Assembly: GCA_050012855.1 (NCBI GenBank)
Contig: JBEKGJ010000023.1
Span: forward strand, 5,643-69,642
DNA: 64,000 nucleotides
Source: JAJXZJ01 sp050012855
GTDB taxonomy: Bacteria > Verrucomicrobiota > Verrucomicrobiia > Limisphaerales > J093
Direction of reading: 5' to 3'
Shown: in pieces, positions 9,641 to 18,962 of the stretch
How positions within the stretch are numbered: position 1 is the stretch's first letter
How the letters are laid out: every line of letters starts with the position of its first letter
Program-made: the position numbers and the translations under genes
The notes under the pieces: model-generated
The model's input: the letters and a program-made list of their open reading frames with translations, nothing else
What the model was told of the DNA's origin: nothing
Database searches by the model: none

Positions 9641-9945
9641 CAGGATTTCGCAGCAGGCGTTCAGGATTTCATGGGAGCACCTGGGATTTCGCGTCAGGAG
9701 GTCAGGGCTTCGCGGGGATGACCTGGGACTTTGCGGGAACCAGTCAGGGTTTTACGGGAACGACCGGGGTTTCACGCGAGGAGTCCACCACTTCGCGGTA
9801 AGCCTTCGGGATTTCGCGGGAACCGGCCAGCACCTTGCGGGTGGAGGCCAGGATTTCGCGGGAGCGGCAGGGAACTCGTCGTTTTCGCCGCGCGGCTCCA
9901 GTTGTTTCCCCAGAAATTCGGCTGGAGAAGCGGGCGTTTCACGGG
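9641..9945. repeat. Degenerate 21-bp tandem array upstream of pheT
   Basis: About 15 units of a 21-bp repeat with core CAGGATTTCGCGGGAA. The same reference base recurs at 9645, 9666, 9686, 9707, 9728, 9749, 9769, 9790, 9811, 9832, 9853 and 9874, and again near 9915 and 9936. Most steps are exactly 21 and three are 20. Read on the minus strand, the 21-bp part gives a heptapeptide series (SREILAS, TRKVLAG, SREIPKA, YREVVDS), but the 20-bp steps and a TGA break the frame. It therefore looks like a satellite or a decayed heptad coding repeat. The wider gap 9439-9963 holds no other convincing gene. Confidence 0.8.
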
Positions 9946-9963
9946 TAATTTTCCCGGCGCGTA

Positions 9964-12462
9964 ATGAAAGTCACCCTGAACTGGCTCAAACAATACGTTG
10001 ATTTCGACTGGTCGCCCGAAGAGTTGACCGAGCGGCTCACCCTGCTCGGCCTCGAAGTCGAGGGCGTCCACAAAATCGGCGGCGAGTTCGACGGCATCGT
10101 CGTCGCGCAAATTCTCACGAAGGACAAAGTGCCCGCGGCCGACAAGCTCTCCGTCTGCAAGGTCCATGACGGGAAGGGCGAGCGCACCATTATCTGCGGC
10201 GCCCAGAACCATAACGTCGGCGACAAGGTGCCGCTCATCCTGCCGAACTTCGCGCTGCCGCTGAAGCCCGGCGACAAGGCACCGTTTGTCATCAAGGAAC
10301 GAAAGGTGTTCGGCATCACCAGCCAGGGCATGATGTGCTCGCCGCAGGAACTCGGGCTGCCGGACCCAATTGAAGGCTTGCTGATCCTGCCCGGCGACGC
10401 GCCGGTCGGAAAACCGTTCGCCGAGTATCTCGGTCGCGCCGGAGGCGATGTCGTTTATGACCTCGAAATCACGCCGAACCGGCCCGACTGGAACAGCGTC
10501 ATCGGCATCGCCCGCGAAATCGCCGCAGTGACGGGAAATGTTCTAAAAACGCCGAGTGTTCAGGGTTCAGTTTCAAGTGTTCAGTCAGGGCCACTCGAAA
10601 CTGAAAACTTGAAACTTGAAACTTCCGCCCTCGTCGCGGTCAGGATTGACGACCCCGAACTCTGCCCGCGCTACACCGCGCGCGTCATTCGCGGCGTGAA
10701 GATCGGCCCCAGCCCGGACTGGCTGCGGTCCGCGCTGGAAAAAGTCGGCCTCCGGAGCATCAGCAACGTGGTGGACGTGACGAATTACGTGATGCTGGAA
10801 TGCGGCCAACCGCTGCACGCCTTCGACTACCATCTCATTGCCCGCGCCGACGACGGCACGCCGACCATCGTGGTGCGCCGCGCGCGGGCGGGCGAGAAGT
10901 TCACCACCCTCGACGGCCAGGAACGCACGCTGACGGACGAGACGCTGCTCATCGCCGACGAACGGAAGGGCATCGCGCTGGCCGGCGTGATGGGCGGACA
11001 GAACTCCGAGATCAACGACCGCACGGTGGACGTGCTGCTCGAGAGCGCCTGTTTCAAACCGACCAACATCCGCCGCACCTCGAAGACCCTCGGGTTGCGC
11101 ACCGACGCAAGTTACCGCTTCGAGCGGGGCGCCGACATCGGCATCTCCGACTGGGCCAGCCGCCGCGCCGCACAGTTGATCCTGGAGACGGCCGGCGGCC
11201 AGCTCGACGGCGAGGTGGCGGATGCGTATCCGGCGCCGGCCGAACCGCGGCAGATCACGCTGCGACACGCGAAGGTCAACGCGCTGCTGGGCCTCGAATT
11301 GAAACCGGGGGAGATCGAATTTTACCTCGGCCAGCTCGGTTTGAAAGTCGCCAGCCGCAAGCCACGGCCGCTCGAGGCCGCGCCCGCGGCGCCCGAACCG
11401 GTCACGCTCCGCATCCCGACCTGGCGCGTGGACTTGAAGCGCGAGGCCGATCTGATCGAAGAGGTGGGGCGTCTGCACGGCGTGGACAAAATCCCCGCCA
11501 CGCCGCCGCGCGGCGCGCTCGGCAGCAACGCGTATGACGCGGTGCATGATCAGCTCGCCGAGGCGCGGCGCATCCTGTCCGGCCTCGGGTTGAACGAGGC
11601 GCAGGGCCAGACGCTCATCGCGAAATCCGAGGCGCGCGCCAGCCTGGAGGCGGAGATGGTTGCGCTGGCCAACCCGCTGAGCGCGGACATGGACGTTCTG
11701 CGGCCGAGCCTGTTGCCCGGACTGGTGCACTCGCTCCGCCACAATGTCAGCCATCAGACCGAGACGGTGGCCCTGTTCGAGGTTGGGCGCGTGTTCCGGC
11801 AGCAGGCCGGGAAAGCGGTCGAACGCCGCCACGTGGCGATCGCCTTGACCGGCCCGCGGCAACCGGTGTTCTGGAGCGGCGAGGAACGCGGCGCCCGGTT
11901 CGACGCCTTTGACCTGAAGGGGCTGGTCGAGGAGTTTCTCGAGCGGTTCGGTCTGCGGGGCGTACAACTCCAGCGGCGCACCGAGACCACCGCGTGGTTC
12001 CTGGAATCCGCGGTCATCAGTCTTGGGGGAAAACTGACGCTGGGCGAACTGGGCCAGCTTTTGCCGACCCTGGCGCGGCATCACGATCTGCGCGACCCGG
12101 TACTGCTGGCCGAGCTGGACCTCGACGAGTTGCTCGTACGCCGCAACGCCAATAAGTCCTTCAAGGCACTGCCGCAATTCCCCACCATCCGCCGCGACGT
12201 GGCGATGATTGTGCCGGAAACGACGACCCACGAAGCGGTGCTCGCGGTGGTCCGCCAGGCGAAACCGGCCAGCCTCGAGCGCCTCGAGCTGTTCGACGTG
12301 TTTCGCGGGAAGCAGGTGCCGCCGGGGCAGAAAAGCCTCGCCTACGCCTTCACCTACCGGCACACCGAACGCACGCTGACCGACGTCGAAGTGAACGCGG
12401 CGCACGAAAAACTGGTGGACCAGTTCAAGCAGCGCCTCGCGGCCGTGGTGCGCGACGCGTAA
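9964..12462 (+). CDS. pheT: Phenylalanine--tRNA ligase beta subunit
   Basis: Beta chain of the heterotetrameric PheRS that charges tRNA-Phe; it binds tRNA, edits Tyr-tRNA-Phe and completes the active site. The 832 residues begin MKVTLNWLKQYVDF, the standard family start, followed by the EMAP-like tRNA-binding domain (~40-150), B3/B4 editing domain, B5 domain (~400-480), catalytic-like core and C-terminal anticodon-binding (FDX-ACB) domain (FPTIRRDVAMIVPE to the end). It is about 30-40 residues longer than usual, explained mostly by an in-frame repeat insertion at about residues 199-221. No pheS is adjacent; a 21-bp array lies immediately upstream. Confidence 0.96.
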   Translation: MKVTLNWLKQYVDFDWSPEELTERLTLLGLEVEGVHKIGGEFDGIVVAQILTKDKVPAADKLSVCKVHDGKGERTIICGAQNHNVGDKVPLILPNFALPLKPGDKAPFVIKERKVFGITSQGMMCSPQELGLPDPIEGLLILPGDAPVGKPFAEYLGRAGGDVVYDLEITPNRPDWNSVIGIAREIAAVTGNVLKTPSVQGSVSSVQSGPLETENLKLETSALVAVRIDDPELCPRYTARVIRGVKIGPSPDWLRSALEKVGLRSISNVVDVTNYVMLECGQPLHAFDYHLIARADDGTPTIVVRRARAGEKFTTLDGQERTLTDETLLIADERKGIALAGVMGGQNSEINDRTVDVLLESACFKPTNIRRTSKTLGLRTDASYRFERGADIGISDWASRRAAQLILETAGGQLDGEVADAYPAPAEPRQITLRHAKVNALLGLELKPGEIEFYLGQLGLKVASRKPRPLEAAPAAPEPVTLRIPTWRVDLKREADLIEEVGRLHGVDKIPATPPRGALGSNAYDAVHDQLAEARRILSGLGLNEAQGQTLIAKSEARASLEAEMVALANPLSADMDVLRPSLLPGLVHSLRHNVSHQTETVALFEVGRVFRQQAGKAVERRHVAIALTGPRQPVFWSGEERGARFDAFDLKGLVEEFLERFGLRGVQLQRRTETTAWFLESAVISLGGKLTLGELGQLLPTLARHHDLRDPVLLAELDLDELLVRRNANKSFKALPQFPTIRRDVAMIVPETTTHEAVLAVVRQAKPASLERLELFDVFRGKQVPPGQKSLAYAFTYRHTERTLTDVEVNAAHEKLVDQFKQRLAAVVRDA
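10569..10616 (+). repeat. Palindromic repeat element inserted in frame in pheT
   Basis: Left arm AGTTTCAAGTGTTCAGT (10569-10585) and right arm ACTGAAAACTTGAAACT (10600-10616) are inverted copies with one mismatch around a 14-nt loop. The sequence within about 10555-10625 encodes a low-complexity peptide (SSVQSGPLETENLKLETS) that ordinary PheT lacks. Base composition is AT-richer than the surrounding gene. The insertion keeps the frame and lies between the tRNA-binding and B3/B4 regions, where a loop could tolerate it. Confidence 0.8.
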
Positions 12463-12513
12463 CACCACCTTGAGCATGTAATTGCTGTGTTCTTGGTTTA
12501 GGGCATTCGCTGA

Positions 12514-13884
12514 GTGCAACCGGAAGCGCAAAACGATGGAGTCCGCCCCGCCGACGGACCAAGCCTCGGCGTCAGTTGCCTTATCCACGGAATCACGGCC
12601 GCCCTGTTGCTGGCCGCCGGCTGGTTGCTGGGCGGCCGGCCGGAACTGGCCGTTCATTGGGGATGGGCGCGCACACCGCTGGTGGGCACGGCTGCGGTGC
12701 TGGCGTTGCTGCCGGTGTTGCATCGGCACCGGCGCTTCGCGCGGTTCAACGCGCAGCTTTGCCTGACGTTGGTGAGTGTGGTGGTGGTCATTGCCGCCGC
12801 CGAGGTTGGCTTCCGCCTGGCCAAATTCGACTTCCGCCGACAGGAGGCGTTCCTGCGGCGCATTCCCCCGTACTACCAAAAGCCGACCGTCCCCACCGGC
12901 GAGGTTTTCTTCCGCCGCCCCGGCCCGCGGGACTGGACCGGCCAGGTCATCCGAAGCGTAGTCCGGGCTCTCGGTCTGCCCACGGACACCTACCGCGATG
13001 AACCCGTCGTGACGGTCCATTACAATCGTTTCGGGTTTCGCAACGACGACAACTTGAAGGCCTGGGACATTGCCGTGGTGGGCGATTCCTTTACCGAACT
13101 CGGTTACCTGCCGGCGGAAGAGTTATTCACGACGATCCTCGGGCGGCGCCTGAACCGGCGCGTGCTGAACTTGGGCGTCGCCAGCACCGGCCCCTTCACC
13201 TATCTCAGCTACCTCCAGGATTACGGCCTCTGTCCGGAAGTGCGGGAGACGCTGGTGGTGTTTAACGAAGGTAACGACATGGAAGATCTCCGGCGGGAGC
13301 AGGCGGACGGGCAACGGTTCCAGAGGACCGGCCAACGTCCACGGCGCGAGGTTCACCCGCAGACCTCGCTGTTGCGCGCCGTGGGTGAGCTGTCGCGCCG
13401 CACCGCTCTGCCCGCCCCGCAACTGCCGGTGGACGCCTGGTTCCAATCCGCGCACGGACGCATTGCCGTGACGCTACAGCCGCCACCGCGAAGCCGCGCC
13501 GATCAGCCGGCCGAGGCCCTGCAGGCGCTGGCGACATTCGCGGACCGGTATGTCGCGTTCGCCCGCCAGCACAACGTGCGTCCCTGGCTGGCCTACATGC
13601 CCTGCAAACAGCGCATCTGCCACGGACGGCTCGAGTTCAGCGCGGCGGCCGCGGACAACATCAAGACCTGGCGGCCCAACGATCTGCCGGCGGTCGTCGC
13701 CGCCGAATGCGACCGCACCGGCATCGGGTTCATTGATCTGACCCCCGCGCTGCGGGAAGCCACCGACCGCACCGGGGAACTCCTGTTCAACACCATTTAC
13801 GACACTCATTTGAACGCGGGCGGCTCCGCGGTCGTGGCTGAAGCGCTGGCTCGAGCGCTGGCCGCCGGCCCGCTGGCGCGTTGA
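12514..13884 (+). CDS. Membrane-anchored SGNH/GDSL hydrolase
   Basis: Predicted membrane-anchored esterase or acetyl-hydrolase of 456 residues. Three hydrophobic segments fall within residues ~18-115, followed by an SGNH domain. Block I is VVGDSFTELGYLP near residue 190 (nucleophile Ser), NLGVASTGP near 220 gives the Gly/oxyanion block, FNEGNDMEDL near 250 the Asn block, and DTHLNAGG near 430 the Asp-His pair. All catalytic blocks are present. Related proteins modify exported polysaccharides or lipids; the substrate here is unknown. It is encoded alone between pheT and ffh, with a GTG start at 12514. Confidence 0.82.
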   Translation: MQPEAQNDGVRPADGPSLGVSCLIHGITAALLLAAGWLLGGRPELAVHWGWARTPLVGTAAVLALLPVLHRHRRFARFNAQLCLTLVSVVVVIAAAEVGFRLAKFDFRRQEAFLRRIPPYYQKPTVPTGEVFFRRPGPRDWTGQVIRSVVRALGLPTDTYRDEPVVTVHYNRFGFRNDDNLKAWDIAVVGDSFTELGYLPAEELFTTILGRRLNRRVLNLGVASTGPFTYLSYLQDYGLCPEVRETLVVFNEGNDMEDLRREQADGQRFQRTGQRPRREVHPQTSLLRAVGELSRRTALPAPQLPVDAWFQSAHGRIAVTLQPPPRSRADQPAEALQALATFADRYVAFARQHNVRPWLAYMPCKQRICHGRLEFSAAAADNIKTWRPNDLPAVVAAECDRTGIGFIDLTPALREATDRTGELLFNTIYDTHLNAGGSAVVAEALARALAAGPLAR

Positions 13885-13951
13885 CCCTCGGCCGCCCCGG
13901 GCTCCGGGAACGGGCTTGGATTTCCCACGGCCCCTGGGCTAACCTGAGCGC

Positions 13952-15298
13952 ATGTTCGATTCGCTGAGCGGCAAGCTGCAAAACGTCTTCCGCAACCTCC
14001 GCGGGCTCGGTCGCATTTCCGAGTCCAACGTCGCCGACGCCCTCCGCGACGTCCGGATGGCGTTGTTGGATGCCGACGTGAACTTCAAGGTCGCCCGCGA
14101 TTTCGTGGAGCGCGTCAAGACCAAGGCCATCGGCGAGCAGGTCATCCAAAGCATCCAGCCCGGTCAGCAGATCATCAAACTCATCCACGACGAGCTGGTC
14201 GAACTGCTTGGCTCGGAAAACACCGGCCTCGACCTGGGCGGTTCGCCCGCGTGCCTGCTGATGGTCGGCCTGCACGGCTCGGGCAAGACCACTTCCAGCG
14301 GCAAGCTCGCCCGCCTGCTCCAGAAACAAGGGCGGGCGCCGTTGCTCGTGGCCGCCGACGTCTATCGGCCGGCGGCGATGGACCAGCTCGAAACGCTCGG
14401 ACGCCAGCTCGATCTGCCGGTGTTCGTCCAACGCGGCGAAACCGACGTGTCGCGCATCGCGCGCGAAGCGCTCACGTTCGCCGCCGCGAACCAGCGCAAC
14501 GTGCTGATCTTCGACACCGCCGGCCGGCTCCAGATTGACGAACCGCTGGTGCAGGAGCTCGTCCGCCTGCGCGATGTCGTCCAGCCGCGCGAAATCCTGC
14601 TCGTACTCGACGCCGCGACCGGCCAGGAGGCGGTGAATGTTGCCACGCATTTTGACCAGGCGCTCCATATCACCGGCGCCATCCTGACGAAGCTCGACGG
14701 CGATGCCCGCGGCGGCGCCGCCCTGAGCTTCCGGTCCGTGGTCGGCAAGCCGATCAAGTTCATGGGGGTCGGCGAGAAGCTCGAGGATTTCGAGCCGTTT
14801 CATCCCGAGCGCATGACCCAGCGGATTCTCGGCATGGGCGACGTCGTCAGCCTGGTCGAAAAGGCGGCCGAGGCGGTGGACGCGGATGAGGCGAAGCGGC
14901 TCGAGGAGAGGATGCGCAAGGGCCAGTTCACGTTGGACGATTTTCTCGTGCAGCTTCGCCAGATGCGGAGCATGGGCCCGCTGGAAAGCCTCGTGGGCAT
15001 GTTGCCCGGGGGCGGCGACATGCTGAAAGGCGCCGACCTCAGCAAGAGCGAAAAGGACTTCCGGCGGATGGAAGGGATGATCTGCGCGATGACGCCGCTG
15101 GAGCGCCGGAATCCGCAAATCCTGAATGCGCGCCGCCGGCTGCGCATCGCGGGCGGCAGCGGGGTGAAAGTGTCCGAGTTGAACAACCTGCTCCAGCGCT
15201 TTGGCCAGATGCAGCAGATGATGAAGAAAATGGGCAAATTCCAGAAAATGCTTGGCCGGATGGGCGGCGCCCCGCCGCCGGGATTGTTCCGCCGGTGA
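13952..15298 (+). CDS. ffh: Signal recognition particle protein Ffh
   Basis: GTPase of the signal recognition particle; it binds 4.5S RNA and signal sequences and delivers ribosomes to FtsY and the translocon. Seen in 448 residues: the N domain (MFDSLSGKLQNVFRNLRG), the G domain with P-loop LHGSGKTTSSGKLARL near 107, DTAGRLQIDE near 190 and TKLDGDARGGAALS near 247, then the methionine-rich M domain with FGQMQQMMKKMGKFQKMLGRMGG at the end. Length and motif order are standard. The start is ATG at 13952. It is followed after about 115 bp by the glycosyltransferase gene. Confidence 0.97.
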   Translation: MFDSLSGKLQNVFRNLRGLGRISESNVADALRDVRMALLDADVNFKVARDFVERVKTKAIGEQVIQSIQPGQQIIKLIHDELVELLGSENTGLDLGGSPACLLMVGLHGSGKTTSSGKLARLLQKQGRAPLLVAADVYRPAAMDQLETLGRQLDLPVFVQRGETDVSRIAREALTFAAANQRNVLIFDTAGRLQIDEPLVQELVRLRDVVQPREILLVLDAATGQEAVNVATHFDQALHITGAILTKLDGDARGGAALSFRSVVGKPIKFMGVGEKLEDFEPFHPERMTQRILGMGDVVSLVEKAAEAVDADEAKRLEERMRKGQFTLDDFLVQLRQMRSMGPLESLVGMLPGGGDMLKGADLSKSEKDFRRMEGMICAMTPLERRNPQILNARRRLRIAGGSGVKVSELNNLLQRFGQMQQMMKKMGKFQKMLGRMGGAPPPGLFRR

Positions 15299-15414
15299 GA
15301 GTGTGTCATCGCCGGGCGCACCATGACGAATTCTCCGATTTCGATCTCTCTGTCGGTTAGGTGGCCGCCCGCTGTGCTGGCGGCGGGCCTGGCGCTGGAT
15401 TAAGTGCCGTTATT

Positions 15415-16134
15415 GTGGAATCGAATCTGGCCATCATCGTCCCGGTGTTCAACGAGCAGGACAACGTGCTGCCCATGCTGCGCGAAGTGGCGGCGGCGCT
15501 GGCGAACGAAACCCGCCCGTGGGAACTCGTGTTCGTGGACGACGGCAGCACCGATGCCACGTGGGCACGCATCGCCGAGGCGCGGCGCCAGGATCCGCGT
15601 GTCCGCGGCCTGCGCCATCTGCGCAATGCCGGCCAAAGCGCCGCAATCTGGACCGGCATCCAACACACCGCCACCCCGCTGCTGGCCACGCTCGACGGCG
15701 ATTTGCAGAACGATCCTGCGGAACTGCCCCGCCTGCTGGCGTTGCTGAGCGAGGTGGACTTCGTGGGCGGTGACCGCACGGCCAACCGCCGGGATTCGTG
15801 GCTGCGCCGGGTTTCCTCCGTGGTCGCGCGCGCGGCGCGCCGCACCGCGCTGGGCTGCGATTTTCGCGACACGGGCTGCGCGTTGCGGGTGTTCCGGCGC
15901 GCGGCGCTCGCCGGCCTTCCGGGCTTCAACGGGCTCCACCGGTTCCTGCCGATCCTTGTCGCCGGTGGCGGTTTTCGAACCAAGGAAGTTCCCGTAAACC
16001 ACCGGCCGCGGGTTGCCGGGGTTTCGAAATATGGGATCTGGAACCGGGTCTGGCGCGGGATCTATGATCTGGTCGGCGTCGCGTGGTTTCAGCGCCGGCG
16101 TTTGAAGGCCGTAGCCGTCGAGGAGTTGACGTGA
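15415..16134 (+). CDS. Family 2 glycosyltransferase (dolichol-phosphate-mannose-synthase type)
   Basis: Cytosolic-face GT-A glycosyltransferase of about 239 residues that likely transfers a sugar from a nucleotide donor to a lipid carrier. Seen: NLAIIVPVFNEQDNV at the start, VFVDDGSTDATW near 42, LDGDLQNDPAEL near 103 (DXD-like metal site), GGDRTANRRDSW near 127 and the C-terminal HRPRVAGVSKYG. No C-terminal membrane domain is present, unlike ArnC-type members. I chose the GTG at 15415 because homologues begin just before the IVPVFNE strand; an in-frame GTG at 15361 would add 18 unlikely residues. Its stop overlaps the start of the next gene as GTGA, so the two are cotranslated. Confidence 0.88.
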   Translation: MESNLAIIVPVFNEQDNVLPMLREVAAALANETRPWELVFVDDGSTDATWARIAEARRQDPRVRGLRHLRNAGQSAAIWTGIQHTATPLLATLDGDLQNDPAELPRLLALLSEVDFVGGDRTANRRDSWLRRVSSVVARAARRTALGCDFRDTGCALRVFRRAALAGLPGFNGLHRFLPILVAGGGFRTKEVPVNHRPRVAGVSKYGIWNRVWRGIYDLVGVAWFQRRRLKAVAVEELT

Positions 16135-16634
16135 ACACCGGGGGCACTCCGCCTGCGGGCTCCAAGCCGGAACGCTACGAACAGTTTTTCCGGCGCCTGG
16201 ACGCGCTCTGCACTGGGGAGCAGGATGCGATCGCCATCATGGCCACCGTCGCCAGCGAACTGTTCCACGCCTTCGAGGATTTCGACTGGGTGGGGTTTTA
16301 CCGCAATGTTGGCGGTGAACTGCTCAAGATCGGCCCTTACCAGGGCGGACACGGTTGCCTCACGATTCCCTTCGCGCGCGGGGTCTGCGGCAAATGTGCG
16401 CGCGAACGCCGCCTCCAGAATGTGCCGGATGTGCGGGTGATTCCCCACCATATCGCCTGTTCTTCCTCCACGATCTCGGAAATCGTCGTCCCCATTTTTG
16501 ACTCCGCTGGCGCGCTGCTCGCGGTGTTGGATGTGGACTCCGACCAGCCCGCCGCGTTCGACGAAACCGATGAAACCAACCTCACATTGATCAACCGCTA
16601 TTTCGCGCAGGTGGAAGCGGGCGCGAGCCGATGA
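16131..16634 (+). CDS. GAF-domain free methionine-(R)-sulfoxide reductase (fRMsr)
   Basis: Reduces free L-methionine-(R)-sulfoxide, a repair step after oxidative stress. The 167-residue product is a single GAF domain. The three family cysteines are all present, two in GVCGKCARERR and one in HIACSSSTISEIVVPIFD. The ISEIVVP strand and LDVDSDQPAAFDETD tail also match. The start is GTG at 16131, inside the end of the glycosyltransferase gene (GTGA overlap), which argues against a start 48 bp upstream. The pairing with a glycosyltransferase has no obvious biochemical logic and may reflect operon compaction. Confidence 0.9.
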   Translation: MNTGGTPPAGSKPERYEQFFRRLDALCTGEQDAIAIMATVASELFHAFEDFDWVGFYRNVGGELLKIGPYQGGHGCLTIPFARGVCGKCARERRLQNVPDVRVIPHHIACSSSTISEIVVPIFDSAGALLAVLDVDSDQPAAFDETDETNLTLINRYFAQVEAGASR

Positions 16635-16709
16635 GCGGGATGTGGCACGCGGCATGGAAGCCCGGGCGCGACGGCGCATCGCCCGCCTCGCAGCCAAACC
16701 GTCACCAGG

Positions 16710-18962
16710 ATGAATCGTGAGCCCAGTTGCGACCGGCTGAGTCCGGTCCGCTTTGCCGCTCTCTTGGCGGTCCTACTGGCCGTCATGTTCCCCGGGGTGC
16801 TGCTGGGATCGCGTTCGTTTTTCCATCGGGACTTTGGGGTGCTCGCCTATCCCACGGTGTTTTATCACCGCGCAGCCGTTTGGCGCGGGGAATGGCCGTT
16901 GTGGAATCCGCTGAGTCACTGCGGCGTCCCGTTTCTCGCCCAATGGGGGACGATGGTGCTCTATCCCGGAGCGTTGATCTACCTGCTGCTGCCGTTGCCC
17001 TGGTCGCTGGATCTTTTTTGCCTGGCGCATCTCTGGCTGGCGGGGTTCGGCATGTACTGGCTGGCGCGTCACTGGACCGCTCACGGAACCGGCGCCGCGC
17101 TGGCGGGAATCGCCTTCGTCTTCAACGGCGTCACGCAGTCGTGCCTGCTCTGGCCGAATTACATCGCGGCGCTGGGTTGGATGCCGTGGGTCGTGCTGGC
17201 TGGCGAGCAGGCGGCACGCCGCGGAGGAAGGGCGATTGCGGTCGCGGCCATCGTCAGCGCCATGCAACTGCTCACCGGTGCGCCGGAGCTGATCGCCATG
17301 ACCTGGTTGGCGCTGGCGGTGATGACCCTTGGCCGGCGTGGTGACGGCGGGTGGCGAAACCACCTGCGTGGTCCGGCGCGTTTGGGAGGTGTCGCAGCAT
17401 TGACCCTGGGGCTCGGCGCGGCGCAATTGCTGCCGTTCCTCGATTTGTTGGCGCGTTCGCAACGCAGCAGCGGGTTCGGCGTTGCGAAGTGGGCGCTGCC
17501 GCCATGGGGGGCCGTGAACTTTCTCCTTCCGTTATTCCACTGCTATCGCAACCCCCAAGGGCTTTTCTTCCAGCCCGGACAGGAGTTCTTCTCGTCGGTT
17601 TATCTGGGCGGGCCGCTGCTGGCGCTGGCGGCGCTTGGCTTCATCGGACCGCGCCCCAGGCGGATTGCCCTGCTCGCGCTGCTGGCATTCACCGGACTCG
17701 TGCTGTCGCTGGGCGACGTCAGCCCGTTGCATCGGGCATTGCCGTTCCTGCAATGGACGCGCTATCCGGTCAAATGGGTTTTGCTGATCGCGTTTGTGGT
17801 CCCGCTGCTGGGGGCGTTTGGCTTGAAAAAGCTCGCATCAGCCAGCCTAAGTGTTCCGGCGCGAACAGCTCGTGCTGCCGGCTGGGTCCTTGGCAGCCTG
17901 TTAGGCCTTATGGTGCTGGCGGCCTGGTTCGATGCACGGCACGCGCCCGCATTCGGCGAAATGCACGCGGCCACCCTCAACGTCATGGTTCGGGCGCTTT
18001 TCTTGCTTGCAGCCGCCGGGGCGCTGGGCCTGGGCATTCTCTCATCCCTTGCCGGAATGAGGCGGTTGGGCTTTGCCGCGGTTCTGGCCTGCATCTGGCT
18101 CGATTATGCCGTCCACACGCCGCACCAGAACCCAACGCTGCCCGCGCAGTGGCTGCAACCCGGCCTTGGGTTGACGGCCTCCGCGCTGCGTCCCGAAGCC
18201 GGCCGGGTGTTCATCACGCCGGCGGCCGAGGCAGCGTTGCTGCACAGCACCGTGGCCGATCTGGAAGCGGACTATGTCGGCAAACGGCTGGCCGAATGGT
18301 CGAACCTCAACCTGCTCGACGGCGTGGCCAAGGTCAATGGCGCCGCAACGCTGCGGCTGGCGGAGGAGGACGCGCTCGAACGCCGGCTCTATCTGGCGAA
18401 CCCGGTCGTCGCCACGGGTGTGCTGGATCTGCTGGGGGTGGCATTCCAAAGCGCGCCCGACAACGCCACGGCCTGGGTGCCGCGCACCAACGCGCCGCCC
18501 CTCGTCACGGCCGGCCAGTCGCCGCAGTTCGTCCCGGCGGAGGCCATGTTGGACCAACTCCTGCAACCGGCCTTCGATCCGCGCTGGCAGGTGCTGTTGA
18601 GCGAGTCGGCCCGCACCCGCCTGCCCGACACCCGCCCGGGACCCGCCGTCGTTTCCAATGTCACCACCGGCGCCAACCGCATGGAATTCCAGGTGGAAAC
18701 GGATCGCCCGGCCCTGGTGGTCATCGCGCAGACCTTCCACCCGAACTGGCAAGCCCGGGTCAATGGAACCGCGGTGCGGATTGAACGCACGGATTATGCC
18801 TTGCAGGCGATCGTTGTCCCGGCCGGACGAAACACAATCACACTGGTTTACCGCGACCGGGCATTTCTGTCCGGTCTGGCGCTCTCGGCGGCCACGCTGC
18901 TGCTAGCCGCGGCGCTGGTCTGGCGGGCGCCGAAAAGAGCGGCGCCCAAGGTCGGCGGCTAG
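16710..18962 (+). CDS. YfhO-family polytopic membrane protein
   Basis: Large integral membrane protein (750 residues) of the YfhO family, which resembles GT-C glycosyltransferases and in studied cases glycosylates lipoteichoic or other envelope polymers; substrate here unknown. Seen: an N-terminal TM, then the periplasmic loop with FHRDFGVLAYPTVFYHRAAV (the acidic first-loop feature of GT-C folds), GEWPLWNPLSHCGVPF, about 11 more hydrophobic segments up to residue ~460, a periplasmic domain, and the typical C-terminal module TFHPNWQARVNG followed by a last TM and a basic tail. The start is ATG at 16710. It converges with the following minus-strand gene, sharing the bases of the two stop codons. 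Confidence 0.85.
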   Translation: MNREPSCDRLSPVRFAALLAVLLAVMFPGVLLGSRSFFHRDFGVLAYPTVFYHRAAVWRGEWPLWNPLSHCGVPFLAQWGTMVLYPGALIYLLLPLPWSLDLFCLAHLWLAGFGMYWLARHWTAHGTGAALAGIAFVFNGVTQSCLLWPNYIAALGWMPWVVLAGEQAARRGGRAIAVAAIVSAMQLLTGAPELIAMTWLALAVMTLGRRGDGGWRNHLRGPARLGGVAALTLGLGAAQLLPFLDLLARSQRSSGFGVAKWALPPWGAVNFLLPLFHCYRNPQGLFFQPGQEFFSSVYLGGPLLALAALGFIGPRPRRIALLALLAFTGLVLSLGDVSPLHRALPFLQWTRYPVKWVLLIAFVVPLLGAFGLKKLASASLSVPARTARAAGWVLGSLLGLMVLAAWFDARHAPAFGEMHAATLNVMVRALFLLAAAGALGLGILSSLAGMRRLGFAAVLACIWLDYAVHTPHQNPTLPAQWLQPGLGLTASALRPEAGRVFITPAAEAALLHSTVADLEADYVGKRLAEWSNLNLLDGVAKVNGAATLRLAEEDALERRLYLANPVVATGVLDLLGVAFQSAPDNATAWVPRTNAPPLVTAGQSPQFVPAEAMLDQLLQPAFDPRWQVLLSESARTRLPDTRPGPAVVSNVTTGANRMEFQVETDRPALVVIAQTFHPNWQARVNGTAVRIERTDYALQAIVVPAGRNTITLVYRDRAFLSGLALSAATLLLAAALVWRAPKRAAPKVGG

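Noticed and set aside
9641..9945. CRISPR array
   Set aside because: Units are 21 bp in total with no spacer of independent sequence, and no cas genes are nearby.
10585..13020. 811-codon open frame on the minus strand opposite pheT and the SGNH gene
   Set aside because: It spans two real plus-strand genes, has no domain or signal, and its codon pattern is the complement of theirs. High GC removes stop codons from antisense frames.
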